Assembly: GCA_944323255.1 (NCBI GenBank)
Contig: CALURU010000004.1
Span: 1-64,000, forward strand
Length of the DNA: 64,000 nucleotides
Source: Candidatus Gastranaerophilales bacterium
GTDB taxonomy: Bacteria; Cyanobacteriota; Vampirovibrionia; Gastranaerophilales; Gastranaerophilaceae
Direction: 5' to 3'
Shown here: positions 8,937-18,317 of the stretch, piece by piece
Position numbering within the stretch: position 1 is the first letter of the stretch
How the letters are laid out: each line of letters starts with the position of its first letter
Notes under the pieces: model-generated
Seen by the model: only the letters and a program-made list of their open reading frames with translations
The model's database searches: none
Told to the model about the DNA's origin: nothing
Program-made: the position numbers and the translations under genes

Positions 8937-10967
8937 ATGTTAAAAAAGATACTTTCAGTATTATTAGTATCATCAATGATTATATCTAATTCAGCCGTAA
9001 TTGCAGCAGAAGTTCAAAATGCATCTGTCCAAAAGCAGGAAGAAGCAGTTGTTATACCTAAAAATATTGAAAATGAAATATACAGCTGTATAGTACAGGT
9101 ATATGGCGAGAGCCGTGCTCAGGAAATTTATGACAGGGTGATGGATATTGCAAAAAAATCAATAGAAAAGCGTCCGGAAGCTTTGAAAAAAGATGACCTG
9201 ACGAGAGCCGACGACTGGTACAAAGATGAAATAATTTACATGTTCTATGTTGATCAGTTTGGAGTCGTAACTCCTGAAAAACCTAATACCTTCAAAGATA
9301 CTTCTGAAATGTTCGATTATCTGAAAGATCTTGGTGTAACAACTTTATATTTACTGCCTTTTGCAGACTCCCCAATGTCAGATGCGGGATTTGATGTTAA
9401 AAATCCCCGTAATATAAGAGCAGATCTGGGCGGGAAAGCCGAGTTTAAAGATTTTGTTATTAAAGCTAAAGAAAATGGCTTCAAAATCAAATCTGACCTT
9501 GTTCTGAACCACGTTTCCGACGAGCACGAATGGTTTCAGGCTTTTTTAAGAGGTGATGTCTCTAAAAAAGATTATTTTGTAGTTAAAGACAAAATGCCGC
9601 AGTACAAAAAATATGTTGATGAAAAAGCCGGAACAATAATAGAATACACAGAAGAAAACGGAAAAATTTCCAAACGCCGTCTTATTTTTCCGGAAATAAC
9701 AGAGAATCATTACAGAAAAGTAACTTTAAACGGAAAAGATTATTATTTTTATCACACTTTTTATCCATTTCAGCTTGATATGAACTGGGAAAACCCCGAA
9801 GTTTTATATTACTGGCTAAACACAATAAACTACTGGACAAATATGGGCATAGATATTTTCAGACTTGATGCGATTCCATATCTTTCTAAAGAGGACGGAA
9901 CTTCTGCGGAGAATTTGCCTAAAACGCATGCCATTATAAAACTTATCAGCAATTATATACAAATGACTGCACCAAGAACTGTTATTCAGGCAGAAGCATG
10001 CCAGTATCCGAATGACATTCTTCCGTATTTTGGCAAAGAAAGAAAATTTAAAACTACCATTAACGGTCAGGAAAAAGAAATAAAAAGAACTGATGAGTTC
10101 CAAATTGCTTATCATTTCCCTTACATGCCGGCAATCTGGGCTTCTTTAATAACAGGTGATAAACAGCACTTTATAGATGCCTACAAATCTACTCCTCAAA
10201 TTCCTTCTACAGCAGCGTGGGGGATATTTTTGAGGGTACATGACGAATTAACACTTGAAATGATTGACCCGCAAACAAGAGAAATTATCTATAATGCACT
10301 TGTATCAAAGGGAGCCGAGTTCAGAAAAGGTTTGGGCGTAAGCGGGCGTATGGCAAACTTTCTGGACAACGATCCGGACAGAATAGAACTCGCTTTCTCA
10401 ATTCTAATGTCACTGCCGGGAATTCCGATTATATATTATGGTGACGAAGTCGGAGTAAGAAACAATTTTGAAAACGCTAAAAAGAGCGAACAGGAAAGAA
10501 TTGAAAAACAGAAGCGGGGCAAGTTTAAACTATTGAGTTATTTTGACAGTCGTGACATACATAGAGGAGCAGTTCCTGCCAAATTATTCTATGGAGCTTC
10601 CAAGGATTACTATGAATTTAACAGCAAGGTTTATAAGAAAGTCAAGAATCTTATTGCAATAAGAAAAACCCTGCCTTCTATGTCAAAAGGTGATTTTACA
10701 TTACTAAAGACCTCTTCTCCGGCTAACTTTGCATACATAAGAAGTTTCAAAGATGAAAAAATACTAGTTATCAATAATCTTTCTGGAGAAAAACTTGTTG
10801 CGGAAGTCACCATACCGATGGAAGTTATTCTAAAATCTGATGGCAAGCATATTGATACATTTAAGAATTTAATAAATGATGATGATGTAAAGGTTAATGT
10901 GTCTTTGACAAATCGTACTATGCATTTGAGAATTGCGCCGTACGGCGTTGTTTGGCTTAAATTATAA
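8937..10967 (+). CDS. Exported GH13 enzyme, trehalose synthase-like
   Basis: This 676-residue protein belongs to glycoside hydrolase family 13. It starts with a signal peptide (about 1-24) and is therefore likely periplasmic or secreted. The catalytic nucleophile is Asp311 (RLDA), the acid/base Glu353 (QAEA), and the third acid Asp436 (HDE). The stretch HDELTLEMID and the later IIYYGDEVG region resemble trehalose synthase (TreS, maltose glucosyltransferase) more than ordinary amylases. TreS itself is normally cytoplasmic, so the signal peptide is unusual. An ordinary alpha-glucosidase specificity cannot be excluded. GAGGAG precedes the ATG. A hairpin follows at 10999. Confidence 0.85.
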   Translation: MLKKILSVLLVSSMIISNSAVIAAEVQNASVQKQEEAVVIPKNIENEIYSCIVQVYGESRAQEIYDRVMDIAKKSIEKRPEALKKDDLTRADDWYKDEIIYMFYVDQFGVVTPEKPNTFKDTSEMFDYLKDLGVTTLYLLPFADSPMSDAGFDVKNPRNIRADLGGKAEFKDFVIKAKENGFKIKSDLVLNHVSDEHEWFQAFLRGDVSKKDYFVVKDKMPQYKKYVDEKAGTIIEYTEENGKISKRRLIFPEITENHYRKVTLNGKDYYFYHTFYPFQLDMNWENPEVLYYWLNTINYWTNMGIDIFRLDAIPYLSKEDGTSAENLPKTHAIIKLISNYIQMTAPRTVIQAEACQYPNDILPYFGKERKFKTTINGQEKEIKRTDEFQIAYHFPYMPAIWASLITGDKQHFIDAYKSTPQIPSTAAWGIFLRVHDELTLEMIDPQTREIIYNALVSKGAEFRKGLGVSGRMANFLDNDPDRIELAFSILMSLPGIPIIYYGDEVGVRNNFENAKKSEQERIEKQKRGKFKLLSYFDSRDIHRGAVPAKLFYGASKDYYEFNSKVYKKVKNLIAIRKTLPSMSKGDFTLLKTSSPANFAYIRSFKDEKILVINNLSGEKLVAEVTIPMEVILKSDGKHIDTFKNLINDDDVKVNVSLTNRTMHLRIAPYGVVWLKL

Positions 10968-10998
10968 ATAATTTAAGCTGCCTTGGAATAAAATTTTA

Positions 10999-11036
10999 AA
11001 GTCGTGTTAAACGCCAATTGAAGTTTAACACGACTT
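10999..11036. terminator. Perfect hairpin after GH13 gene
   Basis: AAGTCGTGTTAAAC and GTTTAACACGACTT form a perfect 14-base stem with a 10-base loop. No long T run follows on the plus strand, so it may be a weak or bidirectional terminator, or an mRNA end stabiliser. Confidence 0.65.
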
Positions 11037-11115
11037 ATAGTTTGATTTGCTTGGTAAGTATGTGACATAATCTTTTAATGTACTCTTCACCCTTCACACC
11101 TCACCCTTCACCAAA

Positions 11116-11502
11116 TTATTGTACTACGGCGAACCTAAATTCCTCCGACCAGGTTTTGAAACCGCCTGAGAGTTCCATTACAGAGAATGTATTTTGTGCA
11201 AGCAAATATGCTGCTCTTGCTCCTAAATGACAATAATTGTTATAACAATATACAACATGCAAATCATCTTTATTTAAATCTTTCATTTTCTCCGGGAGTT
11301 CTTCATATGGCATTGACACTGCCCCCGGTATATGTCCGATTTCATAATCAGCCTTATGCCTTACATCAATAATTTTAACATTTCTTTCCTCACTCAATTC
11401 CTTTAACTCAACAGGTCCAAGCGTAAATGCGAGTTTTTTAGAAAAATAGCATTCTGCCTTTTCCGTATTATTTCTAATTTCTTGAATTTTTTCATCTGTC
11501 AT
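11116..11502 (-). CDS. Rhodanese-domain protein
   Basis: This 128-residue single-domain rhodanese is probably a cytoplasmic sulfur-carrying protein. The fold markers IIDVRHKADYEIGHIPGA (44-61) and ELSGGFKTW near the C-terminus are clear. The active-site cysteine is Cys86 in VVYCYNNYC. The loop after it is CYNNYCHLG rather than the common CRSGxRS, so substrate preference may differ; Cys91 lies within the loop. AAGGAG precedes the ATG. It lies just downstream (18 bases) of the HdeD-like gene in the same orientation, and the two may be cotranscribed. Confidence 0.9.
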   Translation of the reverse strand: MTDEKIQEIRNNTEKAECYFSKKLAFTLGPVELKELSEERNVKIIDVRHKADYEIGHIPGAVSMPYEELPEKMKDLNKDDLHVVYCYNNYCHLGARAAYLLAQNTFSVMELSGGFKTWSEEFRFAVVQ

Positions 11503-11520
11503 AAATTTCTCCTTTATTAA

Positions 11521-12057
11521 TTATGCGATATACGTATACTTAGTTGCGATAAACATACTTATCATAATCATTCCTGTTATCAGAAAGTTTATTCCTGCTA
11601 AGATTCCGACTACCCACAGAGCCGTGGACGGCAAGCCTACTATTATTATCACCCCCAGCAGAAACTGCATTATGGCGACCGGAATATCTGCCCACCAAAA
11701 ATAAAGGGTTTTTCTGTTTTGTATGGCAAAAGCGCAGGTAGAAATACTTTCCAATAAGAAATACACGCCAATCACGCTTGTTATTACGACGAGATTGAAC
11801 ATGGGTGCGGTGAACAAAAAAAGTCCAAGACCTATCAAAATTAAACCTAAAATGATATTCAAAATAAAATGTCTTGTATAATGTCTCGTAAGAAAAGCAT
11901 TAATCGCTTTATAACCGCCGTAAATAATAAAAGCCAGACAAATCATCATACCAAATGTTATAGAAGTTATTTTCGGCAGCATAAGCATTGCTGCGCCTAA
12001 TACGGCAAGCAATATACCCTCCGTTAAAACACAACTTAAAAACTTCTTTTCAGTCAT
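11521..12057 (-). CDS. HdeD/DUF308-family membrane protein
   Basis: This protein has six hydrophobic segments in 178 residues, the layout of the HdeD family (DUF308) that is linked in enterobacteria to acid resistance; a role here is not shown. The chosen ATG at 12057 has a strong AAGGAG site 9 bases upstream. A longer reading frame begins at 12081, but its extra eight residues include that ribosome binding site. It precedes the rhodanese gene in a likely two-gene operon. Confidence 0.88.
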   Translation of the reverse strand: MTEKKFLSCVLTEGILLAVLGAAMLMLPKITSITFGMMICLAFIIYGGYKAINAFLTRHYTRHFILNIILGLILIGLGLFLFTAPMFNLVVITSVIGVYFLLESISTCAFAIQNRKTLYFWWADIPVAIMQFLLGVIIIVGLPSTALWVVGILAGINFLITGMIMISMFIATKYTYIA

Positions 12058-12140
12058 TTTAAAATCTCCTTTTAACATCAAAAGGATACATTATCAAAAA
12101 TATTTTTACTCCCACGAGAGAGTAATAATAAAGAAGTATC

Positions 12141-13154
12141 TTAAATATTTGTTATTTTACCGTTGTATTTTTCAAAAAATTCATCTGCATTAAGTTTTAT
12201 AATATTCTTGTAAACTCCGTATAAAACCAGTTTTTCGCAGATTTTAGAATCTAATTTTTCTTCCGTTTCATACCGTTTCAGACGTTTTTGCATCTCTTCA
12301 TAAAACTCATGCCTTCCAGCCTCTCCCACTCTGAAAAATAATGCAGAATATTGTTTATACTTATGCTGAAAAAATGCATATTTGTATGAGTCATAAAGCC
12401 CTGAATCCTTAAACATTGTTTCTATCTTGTCTGTTATTTTAAAAATATCAAAGACTTTAGAAGAAATGTTTTGGGTAACAGAATTTTGATTAGTCATTCT
12501 ATAATAATATAGCGGATCCTGATTAATCATTATAGTCTTTGCATGAATCATCGTTAAAAAAAAGAAATATTGATCCTCAAAGATACAGCCTGTTAGAAAA
12601 AGTTCCGTATCCGGATTTACAAGCGATTTCAAGAAATCTGCCCTGAAAATTTTATTAACCGCAGACATATTACCGTGAAACGGATTAATATTATCATCAA
12701 AAGTATGCATGGTATTATCATCTTTGTGATTATTCCACTCTTTCAGGGAAAAGAAGTATCTTGGAAAAACATTTTTTGTAGTTTTATCATATTCACAAGC
12801 ATTAAAAATATAAACATCAGGTTTATACACTATGTTCGCAAATTTTTGATACAAAGAAAGAGACACTCTGTCGTCAGAATCCACAAAACTAATATATTCA
12901 CCTTTGGCAAACTTTAAACCTTTATTTCTTGCAGCACTTGCGCAGCCATTTTGCTGATTAATTACTACAAACCTTTCATCCTCCTGCTTATATTTTTCCA
13001 GAATTGCACCTGAATTATCAACAGACCCGTCATTTACACAAATAAATTCTAAATTTTTATATGTTTGCAGCCTCAATGAATTCAGACATTCCTCAAGATA
13101 AATTGCTGAATTATAAACAGGTATAATTACTGAAATTAACGGTTCTTTATGCAT
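12141..13154 (-). CDS. Family 2 glycosyltransferase (second of pair)
   Basis: This 337-residue enzyme has a GT-A fold of family GT2. The nucleotide-sugar binding start is SVIIPVYN (8-15), followed by NDGSVDNS (41-48) and the metal-binding DSDD (92-95). It is probably soluble or peripheral, with no membrane segment. It overlaps the preceding GT2 gene by eight bases, so the two are translated together. They likely add sugars to a surface polysaccharide, lipid or protein; donor and acceptor are unknown. A glycan role for flagellin is possible, but nothing here links them. Confidence 0.92.
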   Translation of the reverse strand: MHKEPLISVIIPVYNSAIYLEECLNSLRLQTYKNLEFICVNDGSVDNSGAILEKYKQEDERFVVINQQNGCASAARNKGLKFAKGEYISFVDSDDRVSLSLYQKFANIVYKPDVYIFNACEYDKTTKNVFPRYFFSLKEWNNHKDDNTMHTFDDNINPFHGNMSAVNKIFRADFLKSLVNPDTELFLTGCIFEDQYFFFLTMIHAKTIMINQDPLYYYRMTNQNSVTQNISSKVFDIFKITDKIETMFKDSGLYDSYKYAFFQHKYKQYSALFFRVGEAGRHEFYEEMQKRLKRYETEEKLDSKICEKLVLYGVYKNIIKLNADEFFEKYNGKITNI

Positions 13155-14130
13155 TGCCCTTCAACCTTCTTTGAAATTGCCGGAAATCCCGAAAGCTCTT
13201 ATTCAAGATTTCCTGATAAGCATAATATATGTTCTTTCTTTTCAGAATATCCATATCGTAAGAAGCAAAATCAATATCTTTGTACGTTTCCTGTAACCTG
13301 TTAAACATTTTTCTCTGATTTATTCCCGAAGTTTCAAGTGTCCTTATTAACACACTTTCCATCTGGCTTACAAGTAATATGGTTTTGTATTTTTTTAGCT
13401 TTCCGGCTTCTTCAAATATACGTGTTACCATTTTATTTATTTTAAAAATATCAATAAAATTATCTCCCGCACTTGTTATAATTGAATTTTGAGTCTTTCT
13501 GTAAAAATACAGAGGTTCAAAATCATAAGAAATACGCTTTGCATTTAAGTAACATTTTGCAAAAAACGGCATATCTTCAAATATAAGCCCCTCAGGGAAA
13601 GAAAAATTCTTGATAAACTCTTTTTTGTACATTTTTGCCCAGGCACTGTATATTACTTTCAGATAAAACTCTGCTCCCAAATCCTCTTCGCAAAAAACAG
13701 GTGTTTTAATATGCTGCTGAAACTCTTTTATATTAGGTAATTCCCAGAAAAATCCCCGATCAGGATATACCTGATAAACATAAGAAAACATATAATCACT
13801 GTCATTCTCCGTAATATTATTAACCATCCTCTCCAATGCCAGAGGAGAAAGATAATCATCAGAATCTACAAAAGTAATGTATTCACCTTTTGCATACTTC
13901 ATTCCGGTATTTCTTGCAGCAGAAAGCCCCTTATTTTTTTGCGAATAAATCTTAATTCTCTTATCCAGCTTTGCGTACTGCCTTAGTATATTTAAGCAAT
14001 TATCAGGCGAACCATCATTTACACAAACAACCTCAAAATCCTCAAAAGTTTGATTAATCAAACTGTCAAGGCATACATCCAGATATCTCTCAGTCTTATA
14101 AACAGGTACAATTACAGAAACTTTGACCAT
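13147..14130 (-). CDS. Family 2 glycosyltransferase (first of pair)
   Basis: This 327-residue GT2 enzyme is similar in layout to its downstream partner: SVIVPVYK (5-12), NDGSPDNC (38-45), and DSDD (89-92). The similarity between the two, in the first 100 residues especially, suggests an old tandem duplication. The upstream region holds a minus-strand hairpin with a T run at 14204-14236, then repeat-rich DNA. A glycosyltransferase of a different family (GT8) is present as a pseudogene at 34066. Confidence 0.92.
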   Translation of the reverse strand: MVKVSVIVPVYKTERYLDVCLDSLINQTFEDFEVVCVNDGSPDNCLNILRQYAKLDKRIKIYSQKNKGLSAARNTGMKYAKGEYITFVDSDDYLSPLALERMVNNITENDSDYMFSYVYQVYPDRGFFWELPNIKEFQQHIKTPVFCEEDLGAEFYLKVIYSAWAKMYKKEFIKNFSFPEGLIFEDMPFFAKCYLNAKRISYDFEPLYFYRKTQNSIITSAGDNFIDIFKINKMVTRIFEEAGKLKKYKTILLVSQMESVLIRTLETSGINQRKMFNRLQETYKDIDFASYDMDILKRKNIYYAYQEILNKSFRDFRQFQRRLKGNA

Positions 14131-14203
14131 AAAACCATTTTACACTGAAAATGAAATGATATAAAGGATACCGATTTACTTAGCAGCTTTCTATGAGAAT
14201 AAG

Positions 14204-14236
14204 TAAAAAAAAAAGACCTTGTAAAAAACCAAGGCC
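14204..14236 (-). terminator. Minus-strand terminator or attenuator
   Basis: On the minus strand, CCTTG pairs with CAAGG around an eight-base loop and is followed by about ten T residues. It lies some 75 bases upstream of the GT2 pair, which reads the same way, so it could end an upstream transcript or attenuate the operon. Confidence 0.6.
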
Positions 14237-14333
14237 TGTCCGTTTAAATAAGAAGAGAGAGCTTTATGTTCTTTTTAAAAACTGTAAAAGATTTTTTTGC
14301 TAGCTTGTGTCAAATTTTTTACAAATCTTTACA

Positions 14334-14470
14334 TATAATATAAGGGGGGGGGGAAATTTTAGAAGCAATCGTAACACTATGAAGAGATTAGGGTGTGCAT
14401 ACTTGCGCACCTTATTTTGGTACAATTAAATAGGTGCAGTGTGCACTGGTAAGCACACCTATTCTTTCTT
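14334..14470 (+). ncRNA. Possible structured transcript after a poly-G tract
   Basis: TATAAT (14334-14339) is followed at once by a run of ten G (14344-14353), where transcription would begin. Two hairpins follow: GGTGTGC with GCGCACC (about 14391-14412), and TGTGC with GCACA extended by AGG and CCT (about 14432-14460). The -35 box is not clear. No reading frame is present. This is a weak candidate. Confidence 0.25.
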
Positions 14471-15510
14471 GGTCTATTCCCCTCGTCCTTTGTGGCAGGG
14501 GTAAATGTGTTGGGCTGGTTGGTCACCATCCCTCGCCCTTTGTGGGTGGGCGAGGGGAAGCGAGACTTACCAGAGTGCCGTCATTCTGAGGGCGGAAGCC
14601 CGAAGAATCTCCTTTTTGTAAAGTTTTAAAGATTCTTCGCACCTGAATAGATGCTGGACTCAGAATGACGCAATAAGTTGGATGAATTTGACCGCTCTCC
14701 CCTAATGGGCAAGGGAATACGAAGCTTGTTGATTGCAAGCGCAGGCATCTGCCCCCCCTTGAGGGGGAAGTGGTCGGAGACCGTAGGGGGGTATTCGTGA
14801 ATTATTGTTTTTAACCCCACACCCGCATTCGTAGCTTTCGCCTGATGGCTCAAGCACGACTGCTCCCTCTCCCTCAAGGGGCGAGGGAAGGTGACCAACC
14901 AACCTAAGACATTTACCCCCTCCCTCAAGGGGCGAGGGGAAGTGAGACTTGTCAGGTTCAAGCGGAACGAAGCGAAGGAAAGGTTTTCGAAGCGATAGCG
15001 GGAGCAGAGCGGGAGCGTGTCTGAGAAAAGCTTTCTTGAGCATTGTGGAGCGGATTGAAGGTGTTCTTGAGTTACCCCCACACCCGCATTCGTAGCTTTC
15101 GCCTGACGGCTCGAGCACGACTGCTCCCTCTCCCTCAAGGGGCGAGGGGAAGTGAGACTTGTCAGGTTCAAGCGGAACGAAGCGAAGGAAAGGTTTTCGA
15201 AGCGATAGCGGGAGCAGAGCGAGAGCGTGTCTGAGAAAAGCTTGCCTTCGCATAGTGGAGCGGTTGGAGTTAATTTTTGATTTAACCCCACACCCGAATT
15301 TCTAAGCTCGCACAGCTCGCTAAGAAATTCTACCCTCTCCCTCAAGGGGCGAGGGATGGTGACCAAACAGCGCAATACAAAGAAAGTTAATTCTTCCTTC
15401 TCAACTGCTAAACTACTAAACTTCTCAACTAATCCAATTCGGGTAAAACTGTCTCTACAAGCGCCCCCCATAATAGCTGAAAGCATTGCGGGGAATGCAT
15501 TGAAGCACTT
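14471..15510. repeat. Cluster of dispersed and tandem repeats (about 1 kb)
   Basis: This region has no credible gene. It is a mosaic of short GC-rich elements unlike the AT-rich genome. It holds several copies of a CCCTCTCCCTCAAGGGGCGA type palindromic element (14530, 14868, 14911, 15126, 15331). It also has an inverted pair GTCATTCTGAG / CTCAGAATGAC (14579-14669). Two direct repeats are duplicated: 14821-14888 with 15082-15148, and 14941-15032 with 15151-15242. The end (15365-15443) matches window bases 1-79. Long reading frames across it only translate the repeats. Confidence 0.85.
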
Positions 15511-15732
15511 TTATTTTCCGTCAAGTCTACCTTTAATTCCATTCTGATAACATATCCTTGTACTATTATATAGTATATATTCCACATGTAACGACATCTG
15601 TAACACTTTTTATTTCTTTTTGTTACAAAAATTTACATTGCTAATTCTACAAATAATTCTTTAGAACTATATAAAATACTGCCGCAACATTTTAAAATAG
15701 TAATAGAGAATATAAAGAAAGTGTGTGTAATT

Positions 15733-16113
15733 ATGATCCAACCTGTCAATGCCTTAGCCCCTAAGGTATTTTTTAAGGGGCGCAACAATGATTATGTCAA
15801 TTCCGTTACTCCTAAGGACAAAAGAACAGAGCGAAACCTCGCAATTGCAAATTCTGTCGGAATCTCCTCCATCGCAGGTGCTTTAACCTCTGTTATTGCA
15901 AGAAGCTACACTGCAACCTGGAAAAATGCGGGTCTCTTCGGCTTAGGAGCAGGGCTTGTTACAATGATGTTTATCTGTCCTAAGCTCCTGTACAAAGCCG
16001 GAATAAACACAACTAACACAGCTGACAAAGAAGCCTCTGCAAAAAAATTGCTCGATATAAATTCCAACAAAATCGGGAATTACTCTAAAAGCACGCTCAA
16101 GAAACTATGTTAA
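15733..16113 (+). CDS. Hypothetical membrane protein with FKG leader (126 aa)
   Basis: I do not recognise this protein. It has a short leader ending in FFKGRNN near residue 15, then two hydrophobic segments (about 45-58 and 67-87). The ATG at 15733 is preferred; the frame also contains a GTG four codons upstream. AAAGAAAG lies upstream. The leader resembles those of other small proteins here (35301, 37853, 47617, 48038). Its stop codon overlaps that of the convergent gene at 16110. Confidence 0.7.
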   Translation: MIQPVNALAPKVFFKGRNNDYVNSVTPKDKRTERNLAIANSVGISSIAGALTSVIARSYTATWKNAGLFGLGAGLVTMMFICPKLLYKAGINTTNTADKEASAKKLLDINSNKIGNYSKSTLKKLC

Positions 16114-16547
16114 TCCATTGGTGATTTTTTAGTAAATCCAAAGCCTTCTTTTGCTACTATATACAAGCCATATGCCGCAAGTCCCCAGGCACCGATTTTT
16201 GCGGCAACACCTTTTGCTGCAAGTGCAACCGAAGCGAAAGCAGCAGGAATTATATTTTCTCCCAGAGAATCAAAAAATCCTTTTGCAAACCCTTTTACGC
16301 TGCCCGCAGCTGATATAAACGGTGTATTCATCCTAAAATCCGCAACTTTCTTTTGTATAGCATTCTGAACCTCACTCTCTGTTGACAAAGTTCTTGTACT
16401 CTCATGGATTTTAAGATAATGTTCTGCCTCCATATCTTCTGAAACTCTTTTGGATTCGATTTTGCCGACAGAATATGCATCGTACAAAATGGCGCTCATG
16501 CCGGCGACACCTGCTGTTTTACATACTATGTTAGCCATCATTCCCAT
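16110..16547 (-). CDS. Hypothetical protein with hydrophobic segments (145 aa)
   Basis: I do not recognise this family. The protein is 145 residues. A weakly hydrophobic N-terminus is followed by a helical polar middle (about 30-75). Ala/Gly-rich hydrophobic stretches (about 98-135) then look like one or two membrane hairpins. AAAGGA lies 8 bases before the ATG. It follows the 363-residue gene at 16563 by 15 bases and is probably cotranscribed with it. Confidence 0.7.
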   Translation of the reverse strand: MGMMANIVCKTAGVAGMSAILYDAYSVGKIESKRVSEDMEAEHYLKIHESTRTLSTESEVQNAIQKKVADFRMNTPFISAAGSVKGFAKGFFDSLGENIIPAAFASVALAAKGVAAKIGAWGLAAYGLYIVAKEGFGFTKKSPMD

Positions 16548-16562
16548 CTTTACTGTCCTTTA

Positions 16563-17654
16563 CTAAGCGTTGTTTCCCTCCGGAACTTCTTTTACAGAAG
16601 GATCCGGGATATCTGTTATTTCTTTACCGGCAGACATTTTAAGCAATATGTCTGCTGCCTGCAAAACATCTTCTTTATCAGCACTCGGATTTTGCTGGAT
16701 ATTATGAAGCAGTGTTACTGTATAGTCATTTCCACTCGCAAGCTGGGAAGAAAATGCGCTCAAGGCAGCAATTCGTATCAGCTTTGAGGGGTCTTGAAGC
16801 ATTTTGTTTAAAAGAGCATTCAAGGCGGCATCATCATATCTGTCTTTGTCTTCATCAAGTCTGGTCAAAATTTCTTTTGAAGCCATCAATCTTATTTCAT
16901 CGTTCGGATTATTTAAATAATTTTCAAGAGATTTTATGTATTCATCCGTCAAGGGAACAATACCGTCTTTTTGCTTATTTTTCTTCTCCTCTTCTGCCAG
17001 CGCCGCACGTTGATTCAAGTCATCAATAATATTATTTGACTTTGTCATATCATTATCAGATACCGAATCCTTATTTACATTGTTCAAATTATCCGCAGAT
17101 TTTTCATTCTCTGCCGGCTGTATTTGAAGTGCATTCTCCTGCGCAGGTTTAGTTTCCGGAACTTCCTGCGCTGTTTTTATATCCTGTATATTATCCTGCG
17201 GTTTGGATTTCTGTCCTTCAAGCTCCTGTAAAGTTTGTTGAGGTAATGGCGCTTGATAATTATAATTATTCAAATAATACTGCGGAGGGTACGCATAAGG
17301 CTGTACATAATTAGCTGATTGCTCCTTCATTCCATAACCGTTTTGAAGAGGCTGAGCCGGCATTAATTCCTGCCCGATTCCTCTGACGTTTGCATTATCA
17401 GCCGGAATCAATCCCCTTACTGCTGAATTTTCATTATTTGCAGGGAGTGCGTACGGTGATGATATATAATACCCTTGCGGATAAGCATATCCTGCACCGT
17501 AAGGATTTGGAGTATTTATACCGCCGGCATATGGATTTACCCCATTTACCCCCAAAGGATTTACCCCCCCGGCATATACTGACGGGTTCGCTATCTGAAT
17601 TGTTACGCCGGAATAATTCGGCTGCGGATTTGGATTAAACATAGGATTTGTCAT
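16563..17654 (-). CDS. Low-complexity protein with HEAT-like C-terminus
   Basis: This 363-residue protein has no recognised family. Residues 1-145 are rich in Pro, Tyr, Asn and Gly with no signal peptide. Within them the GVN/VNP run at 27-44 is encoded by three closely spaced copies of GGGGTAAAT (17535-17570, minus strand), a motif that also occurs as a dispersed repeat. Residues 146-225 are polar and charged. The C-terminal part (226-345) has paired helices resembling HEAT repeats, for example EIRLMASKEILTRL and LIRIAALSAFSSQL, so it may be a scaffold. An AAGG site precedes the ATG. Confidence 0.75.
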   Translation of the reverse strand: MTNPMFNPNPQPNYSGVTIQIANPSVYAGGVNPLGVNGVNPYAGGINTPNPYGAGYAYPQGYYISSPYALPANNENSAVRGLIPADNANVRGIGQELMPAQPLQNGYGMKEQSANYVQPYAYPPQYYLNNYNYQAPLPQQTLQELEGQKSKPQDNIQDIKTAQEVPETKPAQENALQIQPAENEKSADNLNNVNKDSVSDNDMTKSNNIIDDLNQRAALAEEEKKNKQKDGIVPLTDEYIKSLENYLNNPNDEIRLMASKEILTRLDEDKDRYDDAALNALLNKMLQDPSKLIRIAALSAFSSQLASGNDYTVTLLHNIQQNPSADKEDVLQAADILLKMSAGKEITDIPDPSVKEVPEGNNA

Positions 17655-17824
17655 AATTATAATTACCTTCTTTTACACACTTATTATAATAAAGTAAAAA
17701 ACATAAGAAAAATTGCCTGTTACCAAAAAATATATTACGATTTGTGAAGCAAAATTTTCCGGTAAAATTTTAAATAATTCCACCATATAAACGATGGTAG
17801 TCATGCCGTCATGCGGTAAAGTAT

Positions 17825-17872
17825 AAGAGGTACGATTAGTACCTGAAAAGACAAGAGGCGAGGTAAGGTAAG
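17825..17872 (+). promoter_or_regulatory. Leader before fliJ with small hairpin
   Basis: GGTAC at 17829 and GTACC at 17839 can pair around GATTA, 30 bases before the fliJ start. AAGGTAAG immediately precedes the TTG start codon. No FliA-type promoter was found here, so this middle-class flagellar operon probably uses another sigma factor. Confidence 0.35.
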
Positions 17873-18316
17873 TTGAAGAAATTCAAGTTTCGGCTGCAAG
17901 TCGTGCTTGACATGCGTGAAAAAGAGCTCGAAGAGCGGCAGATGGAAATGTCCAGAATTTTAACTGCTCTGAACGAGCAGCAGGCAAAACTTCAAAATAT
18001 CTTAAACCGTCAGGAGGACAATACCAGACAGCAGGAGGAGCTTGCAACCTCTGAAAATCTTCAGGTCGTAAGGCTTGAAGGTCACAGGGCTTTTGGAATT
18101 AAGCTTACGCAAGATGCAAAAAATCAGGAAAGAATTATCTCAAATACAAAGGCAATACTTGCAAGAAAGCAACAGGAAGTAAAAGAAGCACACCAGAAGG
18201 TAGAAGTTCTGAAAAAACTCAAAGAAAAACAGGAAAAACAGTATTATCAGGAATTTTTACATCTGGAGATGAAAGAAATCGACGATATCACATCAGCAAG
18301 ATTCAAGATAGGTTAG
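17873..18316 (+). CDS. fliJ: Flagellar export chaperone FliJ
   Basis: FliJ is a coiled-coil component of the flagellar export apparatus that helps FliI and escorts substrates to FlhA. The 147-residue protein starts with FKFRLQVVLDMREKELEERQ, typical of FliJ, and is almost entirely one long charged coiled coil. It begins with TTG, with AAGGTAAG directly before it. It heads fliJ-fliK-flgD-flgE, a known flagellar order. fliK begins one base after its stop. Confidence 0.88.
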   Translation: MKKFKFRLQVVLDMREKELEERQMEMSRILTALNEQQAKLQNILNRQEDNTRQQEELATSENLQVVRLEGHRAFGIKLTQDAKNQERIISNTKAILARKQQEVKEAHQKVEVLKKLKEKQEKQYYQEFLHLEMKEIDDITSARFKIG

Positions 18317-18317
18317 A

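Noticed and set aside
14702-15253. Second overlapping minus-strand frame (183 codons)
   Set aside because: Same repeats in another frame; no codon bias of a gene.
14626-15486. Long minus-strand reading frame (286 codons) with repeated PRPLREREQS peptides
   Set aside because: It lies entirely in repeats and its peptides are translations of GC-rich palindromes. There is no ribosome binding site.
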